DNA from: Isoetes taiwanensis
Taxonomy: Eukaryota > Streptophyta > Lycopodiopsida > Isoetales > Isoetaceae
DNA length: 64,000 nucleotides
Direction: 5' to 3'
NCBI GenBank assembly: GCA_021234155.1
Contig: JAJEKV010000003.1
Location: forward strand, 15,610,386 to 15,674,385
Part shown: positions 44,632-55,359 of the stretch, in pieces
Layout: every line of letters begins with the position of its first letter
How positions within the stretch are numbered: the first letter of the stretch is position 1
Program-made: the position numbers and the translations under genes
Notes under the pieces: model-generated
Databases searched by the model: none
Seen by the model: the letters and a program-made list of their open reading frames with translations, nothing else
Told to the model about the DNA's origin: nothing

Positions 44632-45411
44632 ATGGCAGATTTTTTTTCTGTGTATGAGCACGTTTTTTGTAGGAGGGACATTGCAAATCATCACATTCCA
44701 TTGTATTTTGCCCGAGCATATGCACTTCGTTACAAAGGAGTAAGCATTGATTGGGATGAGGTGAAAGCAAGTGCAAGTCTTCATTCAAAAGGCTCTCAAA
44801 AAGAATCTGACCTGACAGAATTAGCTACAGTAAAGTCTTCCAATGTTAAAGCTATTAAATGTATGCCTCAGGTAGAATTGGGGCAGCAGTTGGAAATGAT
44901 GAAAAGGTGGAGGGAAACAAGAGCATTAGATTCTGCCTCCATGCTTGATGAAATACAGACTTTAAAAGAGAAAAGGAAAACAATGGAAATTGCACTGTTG
45001 AAGCATGAGAGTGATAAGAGCTTCTTGACAAGACTTGTGCAGAGTAAAGATGCAAAAATATGTGAGCAGTTCAGCATTATGGCAGGTTTAAAAGCAAGAG
45101 GGAAGCCAACTGATGTGCAAATGGCTTTGGCATCCCATTTAGAGGAGGAGAAATCAAGTTATATTGCTGACTTAGATGCTCTAATGATTCCCATTGATTG
45201 TTTAAAGGCTGATTTGCAAGAATTAGAAGCTGCCATTGAAAAAATCAGCAAGGATTTGGAAGTTAATTCCAACTGTGAGAATAGAATAAAGGAGATGACT
45301 AAGCATTTGGAAAGATCAGACCCGATAGGCCTACAGCCCGCTCCCATACTCGCAGCAAGACGGAGCGCTTCATTCTCACATAATAAGCAATACTTGCAGC
45401 AGCTGCAATGA
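44632..45411 (+). CDS. hypothetical coiled-coil protein
   Basis: The frame is open from 44506, the first ATG is at 44632, and the stop is at 45409. Before the ATG the frame is Lys/Arg-rich (LRRPKQPKNLRSNKKKGSE) and seems coding, so the true start may be upstream or in another exon. The region after the ATG has an aromatic-rich segment (DFFSVYEHVFCRRDIANHHI). About 170 residues of heptad-like helix follow (MLDEIQTLKEKRKTMEIALL, LDALMIPIDCLKADLQELEA), predicted coiled coil. I recognise no family. It could be a host exon or a retroelement-borne frame downstream of the LTR at 41498. The frame is intact over 300 codons. Confidence 0.45.
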   Translation: MADFFSVYEHVFCRRDIANHHIPLYFARAYALRYKGVSIDWDEVKASASLHSKGSQKESDLTELATVKSSNVKAIKCMPQVELGQQLEMMKRWRETRALDSASMLDEIQTLKEKRKTMEIALLKHESDKSFLTRLVQSKDAKICEQFSIMAGLKARGKPTDVQMALASHLEEEKSSYIADLDALMIPIDCLKADLQELEAAIEKISKDLEVNSNCENRIKEMTKHLERSDPIGLQPAPILAARRSASFSHNKQYLQQLQ

Positions 45412-46452
45412 TTGCCTTGACTCGACCATGGTAATATATAAGACTCCTCGACAATGCAACACCCCATTTAGGTTCAGATATATGATGTATTGGTTTATTG
45501 GTTGAGTTTTTATGTGTAATTTGAGAGCGCAAAATTTTTCATGAAGTAGTGGCAGCTTCTTTTCTTACTTTGATTTATTTCTTGCATTTCTACCATTTTT
45601 TGTCTTCTTAAGAGGGTACTGAGGTATACAGCTATTGGATTTGGTAAATTGGCACTTTGCTCCTATATTATCCTTTTTATGAAGGAGGAGAGACGAGAGA
45701 GCTTAATTAGAACTGATCTTTCAATTGTATTTACAGAAATATTTCTTGTTATGAGCCCTGTGGATCCTCCATGTAATAACTTTTTCCATATCGAATTGTT
45801 TAAAATTGCAGCTCCGTTTTTTCAAAAAATATAATACAACAAGTATCAAAAGTTATGAGAAAGAGCAGCATAGGATTAGCACGTTCAATTCGTGAATCTA
45901 TCAATGCCTCACATTTTAAATTCGTGAATCTATCATGATTGATGTGCTTGCATGCCGAATCCCTCAAACATTTGCTGTTTTTTTAAGCGTGTTAATCTCT
46001 ATGTCATGTTGGGCTGAACGTATGTTACAACCCATTGAACGGGCCAAGTTTGGCTACCATGAACCCCCTGGATTCCCCACTCCTCGAGTCCCTTGGACTC
46101 CCCACACCAAACTTGTGTTGATCCCCTGGATCAATACTGCAACATCGTGCAGTTCTCTAATCGTTCCCAGAACGATTCTTCATGGCCTCCCTTTCTTGAG
46201 ATCCATGATCTCTTATATAGGGTACCTACTCTTGTGGCATGCCGCCACATGTCTGCATGCATGCGTATGGACTCTTGGAGTCTCCTTATGCCACTTGTCC
46301 CTTAAACCTCTAATCCTTAGGTTTAATGGTCCTATAACCTAGGGACCAACATATGCATATAACATATGACTTAGGGCCTAATCTATGTTCGTAACATACC
46401 TCCCCCCTTCAAATCCTTGGTCCCCAAGGATCATGGGAGTATGTGTATCTTG
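45412..46452. other. no gene recognised
   Basis: AT-rich at first, then from about 46021 to 46400 CT-rich sequence resembling an LTR or leader (CCCCTGGATTCCCC, CTTATATAGGG as a TATA-like word at 46212). No paired copy is present in the window. Confidence 0.35.
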
Positions 46453-46713
46453 AAACCCATTCCCCTGGTCACCCCCAAGTGACCATGGTTTCACCATCTA
46501 GTCCATTTGAAACCCTTTCCCTAAATCACCTCGTGATCATGGTTTTGTCTTCGCCCCTTCGTAAACCGGTTCCCCTGGATCACCCCGTGATCATGGTTTC
46601 ATCCTCTAGTCCCTTCCAAACCTCGTTCCCCGGATCACCCCGTGATCATGGTTTCATCCTCTAGTCCCTTCAAAACCCGCTCCCCGGATCACCCCCGTGA
46701 TCATGGTTTCATA
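46453..46713 (+). repeat. five-copy tandem array, 55-57 bp unit
   Basis: Units start near 46453, 46510, 46563, 46618 and 46673, each about AAACC...TTCCCCGGATCACC then CCGTGATCATGGTTTCATCC. The best-preserved units contain the hairpin GATCAC-CCC-GTGATC followed by CATGG. The array shows progressive divergence toward its left end. Confidence 0.85.
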
Positions 46714-49700
46714 GCTCATTCTTTAGCGGACGTCCTACTTGTCATCCCCGATGCAAGTCTCTAATTCTTTAGTTTTAGGTAATCACCATATTGACTCCAC
46801 TAATCCTTCCGTGTTATCAAGGGATTTTGAGTCGATGAGGATTTGGTCAAGATGTACACTTCACTTTCCCATGTGGCCTTGGAAAGTGACCGATCTCGCC
46901 ACAAGATCTAGTACTCGCAATACTCTTATTATTCTTGCTGCGACCTCCAATGCGAAAGTGTCTAGAATCGCCTCAGGTTTTACCTCAGAGCTAAGGGCTA
47001 GGAGTACTGTCACAATCTTTGGACAATATTGCTTTCTTGAGTTGACTTATGCGGAATAGGGCGCACTCCTAATCCATTTATAAGTTCTAACTCAACTCAT
47101 ATGCTGTCTTCATTGACCCTTCCTGAGTCCAACACATTGGGACATCTATAACTAATGGTCTCAAGGTTCTTACCTTGCCACTAGTATTATAATACCTATT
47201 TGGAACCTTGCGTCTATTCTTCTGCCAAGAACCCCAGGTTCTTTATGACGCATGTACCAACTTTTTGGACTAGAATAGAGGCCCACTTTATCCCTTAGAC
47301 ACTTTTAGGGAAACATCATGGCACCAATCCATCTTTGCATCTTAGCATCTTACATCATCCAAATCAGATACCTGGAGCTCAATATTGACCCACTGGGGTC
47401 ACCGTGTGTCAAACGCATTTTGGAGAGTCTCAAAAAGCTCTTTTTGCACGGAGTGACTCGAGTCAGTCATCTTAGGCCAAAGTTGTTCAAAATGCATCGA
47501 ATAAACTACTTCAACATGCTTCTTACCTTGTTCCAACCAAAATAGCTCTTCAAATCACTCAAATTGGTTCTCCAAGTTGTAGTTCCAACATGGAAAACTA
47601 GGAAAGCTTGATCGATATAAGGGAACCCTTAGTTGATATTTTCTTCCCTCAGAACTCAAGCTCTGTCTACTTAGGTGATTTTCCCAATTCATGTATCTTT
47701 TTACCATCCTTTACACTCCAACGCCTTCTACCAGCTTCATCGAATGGTACAATGACTTCGACCACATTCGGGAGGTACCTGTCGAAGAAGTCTTTTAGGT
47801 GTTTGACTGCATCTATAATCTTCATGCAACATTGTCCAGGACTCCATTCTACACTAATATCAAGTCTGAGTATGACCAGCAGCTTCAACCTTGGGTGATG
47901 ACCCTCTCGCTAAGGGTGGATGATGGATCTCTTTGGAAGCAGTCAGTCAGATGCTCGATAAGAGTTTGAAAGTCAAAAAGCAAATTTGGGACATGACAAG
48001 AAATATGCTAGACTACATGAACTGCCAAGTCTAAAGACACATGTCATCACATGTAGCTTTAACAATATTCATGCACTTCAACGCCATCAAGCCATCCATA
48101 CAACCACTGGACATAGCATCCTTGTACACAAGGGTAAATCAAGACATGATCCAATAGCTCAATACCATCGAGTACCTCCTTTGGGGGACTTCATCTCAGG
48201 GAAACTCCATATAGAGGAGAGGCAGTTCATGAAGAAGAGACGATGGAGGACGAGGAGAGAAGGCTAGCAGAAAGGATGGAAGATAGATAGATAGTAGTTT
48301 TAACGTCACGCCACTAGGCAGCATCCAACTGGACATGTGACCACACACTACACTACATTGCTCGGTTGGGCCCTGCCCCCAACCACCTTACATTGCGTCT
48401 GTTGGGATGTGACCCCCAACAGTACCGAGTGCGATTCTGGACGGTCTCAAACTTGAGACCACATTGCTAAGGAACTAGTGTGTTACCACTAGGCAAGTTG
48501 AAAGGCAAGGAAAAGAGCTAAGAAAAGAGACAGAACCATTAGTAGGAATCACAATCTTATCACTTGTGGTCATTGAAGGAGAAGAATATCTTTTCGTCAT
48601 TGACATCCTCCAGGGCCTGAAGAAAGGGTTAAGGATGGATGAGCTCCTGAGCTTGATTGCGAGGGTCAGCAGGATGACTTCATCTATTACTCATATCAAG
48701 GGTTTTCCTTAGAAGTAGTAGAGTAACACTCCTATGCAAAGGAAACAATATCGAATGTGGTAGCTTATGAGTATATCAGATATAGTTTCAGCAGCAATGC
48801 CATCTGATGACAGAAGTAGAGTTTCAAGCAATCCAGAGGGACATATACAAGACAGGGAAGAGACCAAGCACAAAACTCCCTCCTCATTTCAAAAGAGAAA
48901 GAGGAAGAACTCATGTCAATCTTGAGAGCATGGTTATGATGCATAGGGATCACAATAATATGTTAGTAATTGATATCTATCGCAGCTCAACGGACGGGAA
49001 GGGCACAGGAGCATGGAAATTAAAGATAGGGTCCAAAGAGAAAACACACTTCGCTATTACCTCCTAGGCCTAACCCAAAGACAGATGATAGTATTTCATA
49101 GGGACTTTAGCCTGAGGAGGGAAGAGGTTGTTACGCTTCTCATTGCATTTACGGGCTTCAGAGGCATGCCAAGATAAGAGAAAATACAGATCACATTATT
49201 TTCATTAAGAGATCGGTGGCACTATACATTTTTGATTCGCACTGGAGACATCTTGCCATGCACCCTTAGCGGTAGATGCAGCTACAACACTGAACTCCTA
49301 GCACATCAGATGCCTCAAGCTCTAGAAGGAAGAACTTCCCAAAACATCCTCCAAAATATCGACAAAGGCTTCAAGCTTAAAGAATCAAGCAGTTCTTCAA
49401 ATCTAAGCGCCAACATCTGGATTAGCTCCTCTAGGTTTTGTGTAATCAATAAAATTAATATTGCAACCATACAACCGTGTTTTGTCTTTATTCCTTTTGT
49501 GATTGAAATAAATCAACATAGCAACAACACAATAATATGTACATTGTATAAGCATGCGTGATTAACATTTGCAGCTAGAAACTTTAGTTCAGCTTCATAG
49601 GTCCAGGAGAATCAAGGCTAAGCATGCAACTAGCAGCCAAGGAACTTGTCTCGCATGGACCCTCAAGACAAGGAAATGACCCCGCCAGCTATCAACAAGC

Positions 49701-49820
49701 GCCTAGTCCAAATAAGAAATTAGATGGCACAACTTGTGCAACAAGCTACCCCATTCATGCTCAAATCAATGTGATGGGAGAGCATTTGATAGAATTGGAA
49801 CGATTTGTGGAATGAAATGG
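46714..49820. other. no confident gene
   Basis: Several frames of 60-110 codons occur without motifs. Short hairpins are visible near 48362-48421: GGTTGGGCCCTGCCCCCAACC, and CTGTTGGG paired with CCCAACAG. The region before 49820 may include the decayed 5' part of the following LINE. Confidence 0.35.
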
Positions 49821-51300
49821 CATCGAGAGATTCTCAAATTCAGAAAAATTCACATGCTTCAATCATGTAGGAGCTTCTGCAGCAGATTATCTTTTGGCAA
49901 ACAATTTGGAATTACTTCATGATTGTTCTGTTAGTGAGAAGTTAGTGAAATCCGATCATAGGCCTTTGCATGTAATGGTCCAGGCATCAAGAGACCATGA
50001 TACGCAACATCCTCCTTTTCATTTTAAAATCAAAGTAGACTATAAATTGAATGAGCCATACGAGAAGCTTATAGAAGATCTGATTTCCAAAACTTCATGG
50101 ACAGGAGATGTGTCAAAAGATGCCGAACTTTTCTGCACTCTTTTAACTCCAAGCTGCAACAAAGACTTTTGGTTGTACAAAAAGAACAATACAAGGTAGG
50201 CCTTGTAACTCCTGGTGGGATGATGAATGCAAGAAGGCAAGAGACTTGTTGTCACAAAATTGCATCAGGAAACCAAGCTGGTACAGAAGATTGCTAAAGA
50301 GGAAAAATCATGCTTTTATTAAAGCAAGACAAATGGATCTAAAAGAGCAGATAAGACAAGATCCAAAGATATTTTGGAATACAATGCACAAAAAGCCAGA
50401 CCAACCAATTTTATATGTGGATGCCCTTCTAAAATTGGTGCAGGATATTTATGCAGTTGGCAACCCAAAGGGCATGCCAATCCTGGCCACAAATGCCGAT
50501 CTGTTCTCTGAACACGAGGTCAAAGAGACTTTGGCAGATATGGGTAATAATAAAGCTCCCGATTTGGAAGGCCTATCTGTGGAGTTATTAAAATGGGGGG
50601 AGACAATACACATGCATCGCTCACATATCTGTTAAACTTGAGCATTAAGCAATTCCTGCCACACAATTGGAGACTAAATAGGGTCCACCCTATCCAAAAA
50701 TCTGGAGACAAGACAAATGTGCACAATTACAGGACAATTTTAATAGGAAGTGTGTTTGCAAAGATTTTGGGGAGTCTGCTTGATCATAAGTTGAGCACAT
50801 GGGCAGAGGAGAACAGTAAGCGCTCTAGGGATTTTAACACACTAGACCATGTTATGAATTGCGCGTGCTTATTGAAAAAGCAAAGGTGCCATCTGCATCT
50901 CTTTTTGTAGCTTTCATAGATTTTACAAAAGATTTTGACATGGTGCAGGGACTGGGACTACATGAGAGAGTCGTACATCTTGGGGTTCTGGAAGAAATAA
51001 AAGGAGCAGTCTCGCAGGTATACTCAGAAGTGTTAGTCAAATTGTCATGGAATGCAAACACGATAGTAAAAAACACAATTGGTGTACACCAGGGCTGCCC
51101 TCTATCTCCTACATTGTTTGGCCTTTTCATTGACGAATTAAATGATTGGTTACAGGTGCACTCACTAGCAGGGACACAGATTGGGGATTATATTGTTCAG
51201 CTTCTGTTATATACTGATGACGTGGTACTCTTGGCCAACAAAAAGAAGGTTGCTAAAGGAACACCTTAACCATCTAGAAGCTTTTTCTGAGACCAAACAA
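49820..51300 (+). pseudogene. LINE retrotransposon (endonuclease C-terminus and reverse transcriptase), decayed
   Basis: The endonuclease end is visible as ADYLLANNLELLHDC...SDHRPLHV. A WWDDECKKARDLL region near 50210 precedes reverse transcriptase: NNKAPDLEGLSVELLKWG (about 50550), NWRLNRVHPIQKSGDKTNVH, SLFVAFIDFTKDFDMVQGLG, IGVHQGCPLSPTLFGLFIDE and LLLYTDDVVLLANKKK, where the catalytic YxDD is YTDD. At least four frame changes (near 50200, 50600, 50860 and 51270) break the protein. After 51300 no RNase H or tail is recognisable. A Tat-type LTR element begins at 51604. Confidence 0.88.
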
Positions 51301-51603
51301 ATGAGGGTGCAAAATAAACAAGGTGCTGCGCATGGAGGGTTGCCCTCCATGGCCAGAGGGTGAAATGGCTTAGATCATACTTGAAAATCATGTTTTTACA
51401 ATCAATCAAAGTTGCTATTTTAACATTGACATTTTGCGAAGGTGATGGTAGCCATTTGCATTACTAACTCCTCCTTAGATGTTGAGCTCCTCTTGGACTA
51501 GGATCCAGCCGGACACATGGACTCTGAGGTTTCAGTGTAAAAACATATTGTTGCTAAGTTACTAGTAATTATAATAGTAGTGTTGTCAGGGCTGGTTATT
51601 GTG

Positions 51604-54082
51604 TGTTGCCCCTTTTTGGGCAACATGGACCATCATGATACCTAGAGTTTCAAGATTGGAAGATACTTGTCAGAGTTTGGAAGACTTGTGGTTTCTTTTG
51701 AGGTTTCATCTTAAGTTACTTTCCTATTACTCATATGGTAAGAGTTAGTGTTATTTTGATCCTGCTAGAGTTTGGAAGAAATTGGCTCAAGTTTGGAAGA
51801 CCCTTGGGATCTTGGTTGTATAGCCTAATTCTTTCCTTTGAGGAAATTTTCTAGTTACATTCTTATTTCTTGAAGACCAGGCAAAGGATATAGCAAGCTA
51901 TACAAGGAGTTATAAGCATGTTGCTCATATTCACTCATATGGAGCTAAATGGAGTTGCACCAATGGTTTGGAAGTCACACCTATGAAGATGTCACTTTAA
52001 AGGTGAATTTTGCTCTTGTTTAGGCCTTTGAAGATTGGAAGACCTTTTTAGAAGTTTGGAAGACCCTAGGGCCTTGAGCAAAGTTATGAGGTATGATTTG
52101 AGCTTTGGAGATAAGATCATGTGCTACTGGGGGTTTCCATCCTTTATCCATTTCATCCATTCCATATCCACTTTCCTTTCATCTTTTTATACCCCATTTC
52201 CACCTTGTCATGCCTTCTTTCATTACTTCACTACCTATATTTTTATTGGCCTCACCTCCACTTGTGAATTGCTCTCAAGAGATCATGAAAAACTTCAAGA
52301 GCAAGGAGGCTTGAATTTTACTTTCATCTTATTTCCCTAAATCCTGCCATAGCCTTTTTTTTCCTATCTTTTCACCCTCTTCCTATGATTTTTTCACCAT
52401 TCCCAAGGTTGAAAACTCATTGACCATGGTCAAAATGGGCAAAATTTCAAGTATCTCAATTTGACTTGAAAACACTCTAGATTTGGAGCTTGGCAAAAAA
52501 TAGCTATGTTGGCCTTTCCAAAATTCAAAAAAGACCTTGGAAAATTCCTCAAATATTATTTCTTGGGATGCGTGCCAAAAAAATAAAAAAAAGTAGCAAA
52601 AAAAAACCTATTCTAGCCTATCTACCCTATTTTTCTATTTTCCACCTCAGCCTAAATTCCACCTCAGCCCCCATTGGTCCACGTGGCGGCCGAGGCGGGG
52701 CCTCCGAAACACGAGCCGGCATTAACCCTTCAAGGTGGCACGCAAATTCAACATGCTGACTCGGATTATTCAATTTATATCCTTATCTTCCAGAATCATT
52801 CAGGCCTGTGGGATATATCGAGCTTTGAAAAAAAACCCTAAACTTCTGAGCCTGCTAAATCTGGCAAATTCGTGCCCAAATCTGATTGAATCCCGCCCTT
52901 TTGCTCCCGAAATCATCTCCTGAACCTTTTCCGAGACCTCTGGAACCCCCTGTGGCACTTGATTCAAGGGAATTTGCTCAAATTAAGCCTAAAATCACTC
53001 AACCGAGCTGGTTTTTGGGAGGGACAGTTTTTATCCAAGAATGGACATCATTTTCTTCACCCCCTGAGATATACCTCTCGTGATCCGGGCGCTTTCTATA
53101 TCTTTGATATTTTATTGATCTGTTTCTACTCCAAATTCAGCTAATCCCGTGTTCGAGATTGAAGATTGATCAGATTTTGATCGAAGACCGACTGTGTTGT
53201 GACCTACCTGACACCAAAACTTCTACTGCAATTCAAAATTCCTTATTACTTTCTCTTCCAGACAATTTCTAGATTATCAGAAGCTTACTATGCTTTGGGA
53301 GTTACTCTCAAGCATTATTTTGGATATTTTCTCCTGAGATTTCTGAACTCCTGTGATATTTTATGATCTTAATGCATATTCTTTGCCCGAAAAATAGTGT
53401 TGCCATCTTCTCAAGTTATAAATCTGTAATGCCCTGTCTAGACCAATAGAAATCAGATATTTTTAAGTTGAATCCCAAATAAATAGTTGTGTCCCAGCCT
53501 TAAATAGGATTGAGTATTGTTTATATGCAAAGAAAACAAAGAAAAAATAGTTTTTTCATATCTGTCACAAACTCATGGCATGAATTCAAGACTTTGGTCC
53601 GTCTCAAGAAATATCATAGTGTTTGCTTGTCAAGAAAACCCTATGCACGTGATTTAGAGTTCATTCTGAGGTCATTTGCACAAATTCCAACTCAAAATTC
53701 ATCACCAAACTCCATTTGCAAATTTTGGCTCTCTGTCTTGGCATTGACCAATTTTTGACTGAACTTTGACATTGATTTTCTTGGTCTTCCCCTATCCAAA
53801 TCGAGACGGACTTTCATCAAAAGAGTTCCCTCTACTTGTCTATAACTCATACCAAAAACCAAAACTCAAAAATCTTAAAGGGTGTGACTGCAAGATTGAT
53901 TTTTGTTCTGACAGTTTTTTCTGCTTCAGGGACTGTAGTGATTTTGACAAAACCAGCATTTGAAATTGAGTTCTTTTGCTTTATATGATTAAGGATTGAT
54001 CACCCTAAGTGATCCGAGGTCCCACCCAGTTTGTTTACACTTCCTTTGAGGTTAGGCTAAAATTCCGGTTTTTAGGCTAACA
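51604..54082 (+). repeat. 5' LTR, 2479 bp
   Basis: It starts TGTTGCCC, T-rich loop, GGGCAACA: an 8-bp perfect stem at the very end of the LTR. Most of its length matches the 3' LTR. Differences occur in small clusters, mainly indels, such as around 52679-52745 and 53090-53155. Open frames inside (52035-52340 and others) are present in both LTRs but have no motif. Confidence 0.92.
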
Positions 54083-54085
54083 TTT

Positions 54086-54105
54086 TGGAGGTCCCACCGA
54101 GATCT
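54086..54105 (+). promoter_or_regulatory. primer-binding site of the Tat element
   Basis: TGGAGGTCCCACCGAGATCT starts three bases after the LTR end, the normal position. It would pair with a tRNA 3' end of form ...GGTGGGACCTCCA. I think this is glutamine tRNA but cannot verify it. A near copy (GAGGTCCCACC) also lies inside the LTR at about 54017. Confidence 0.6.
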
Positions 54106-54126
54106 TTACCCTGAAATTGAACTCAA

Positions 54127-55354
54127 ATGGGGCCAAAGAAGCATGCTGAGCCTGCTGAACCACCTGAGGAGACAAATCAACCAGAATTAGTAGGAGTAAG
54201 CATGAGAGTGGCTACCAGATCTATAACCAATGCCACAAACACTCCCAATGTGCCTATTCCTCCACAAGCTCCTCTCTATCAGTCTACCAATGTTACAAAT
54301 ATTTCTACCTTGCCCTCGCCTTCACAAGTTCAAAATCTTTTGAGCCAACTCCTCCACCAGCCCCTTATCATTTTGAGCTAATCTGTACTGTTTCTCCTCC
54401 TTATTATGATTCTTCCATGAATGCCAACCATTTTTTTGAAGAATTTTGAAGAATACTATGAGGAGCATGGGAGAAAAAAAGGCTCCAGATTTTCTGAGTT
54501 CACCAAGTGCATGAAGGGTGATGAGGCCAGGTCTTGGTTGGATTTTGAGCTCTCCATTGGTACTAAGTGGGATGAATTGGAACAAAAGTTTCTATCAAGG
54601 TTTGGTAAGACTACTTAGCCTCAGGATCTTGTTTTTGAACTCAATTCTTTCTCTATTAGACCTCGTGAAAGTGTGAAGCAAAGATGTGGAAAAGATTTAA
54701 CTCTTATTTGCTAGTTTGTAACAGAACCAAGTCTCTCACCCAACTTTGCATTTGGTTGCTTCTTTTTATCAAAGGTTTGATGCCCGCACCCGTGGATTTA
54801 TAGGAAATTGCTAAAACTTCGGAGATTTGGTGAACTAGATTCTATTCATAAAGCATTTGTAAAGGCCGTGGATTTAGTAGAATTGCTAAGCTATTTGCCC
54901 GATGAAGAAATCCGGACCCATTCTATCCTTCTCATCATGATTCTCGAGCATGAGCTACACTATACTAATGCTTTTCCCAGATATGCGCCTCGTGAAAGAA
55001 AAGAAAAAGCCAAAAGTTGAGGAATTAAACCCTCAGGTTTCAGAGATGAAATCTGAGATAAGTAAAGTATCTGAAGCTCTTTTAGAGGTGACTAAACAAC
55101 TCATGGAGTTGAAAAATGGAAATGGTACTTCTTCTTCTAGCTCTGCCTCACCTGATTGTACAAACTGTGGTAAGCCTTTTCATAGGGCTGAGAATTGTTA
55201 TGCTAGGCCTTGTCCTAAATGCAACAGGAAAGGCCATTTTGGTAGAGAATGTCCTGTCTGTTCCTTTTGTAAAGAGGTAGGTCATGATGACAGTTCTAAG
55301 CAGTTGTCAAGAATTACTTTGCAAGACAAGAAAAGGATAAACAGTGTCAAATGT
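54127..55354 (+). pseudogene. gag (capsid and nucleocapsid) of the Tat element
   Basis: The ATG is at 54127 (MGPKKHAEPAEPPEE). After a frame change near 54380 comes FEEYYEEHGRKKGSRFSEFT and WLDFELSIGTKWDELEQKFL, the retrotransposon gag capsid pattern, then a stop at 54616-54618 within an otherwise continuing frame. The nucleocapsid has two zinc knuckles, CTNCGKPFHRAENC and CPKCNRKGHFGREC (CX2CX4HX4C), and a third incomplete one. Several indels separate the pieces (near 54380, 54700-54800 and 55000). Confidence 0.85.
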
Positions 55355-55359
55355 TAGTT

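Noticed and set aside
45935-46342. 135-codon plus-strand frame
   Set aside because: No motif, overlapping frames of equal length, and composition like a degraded LTR.
52035-52340. 101-codon protein present twice (also 61694-61999)
   Set aside because: The duplication is simply the two LTRs of the Tat element. No motif, and start contexts are poor.
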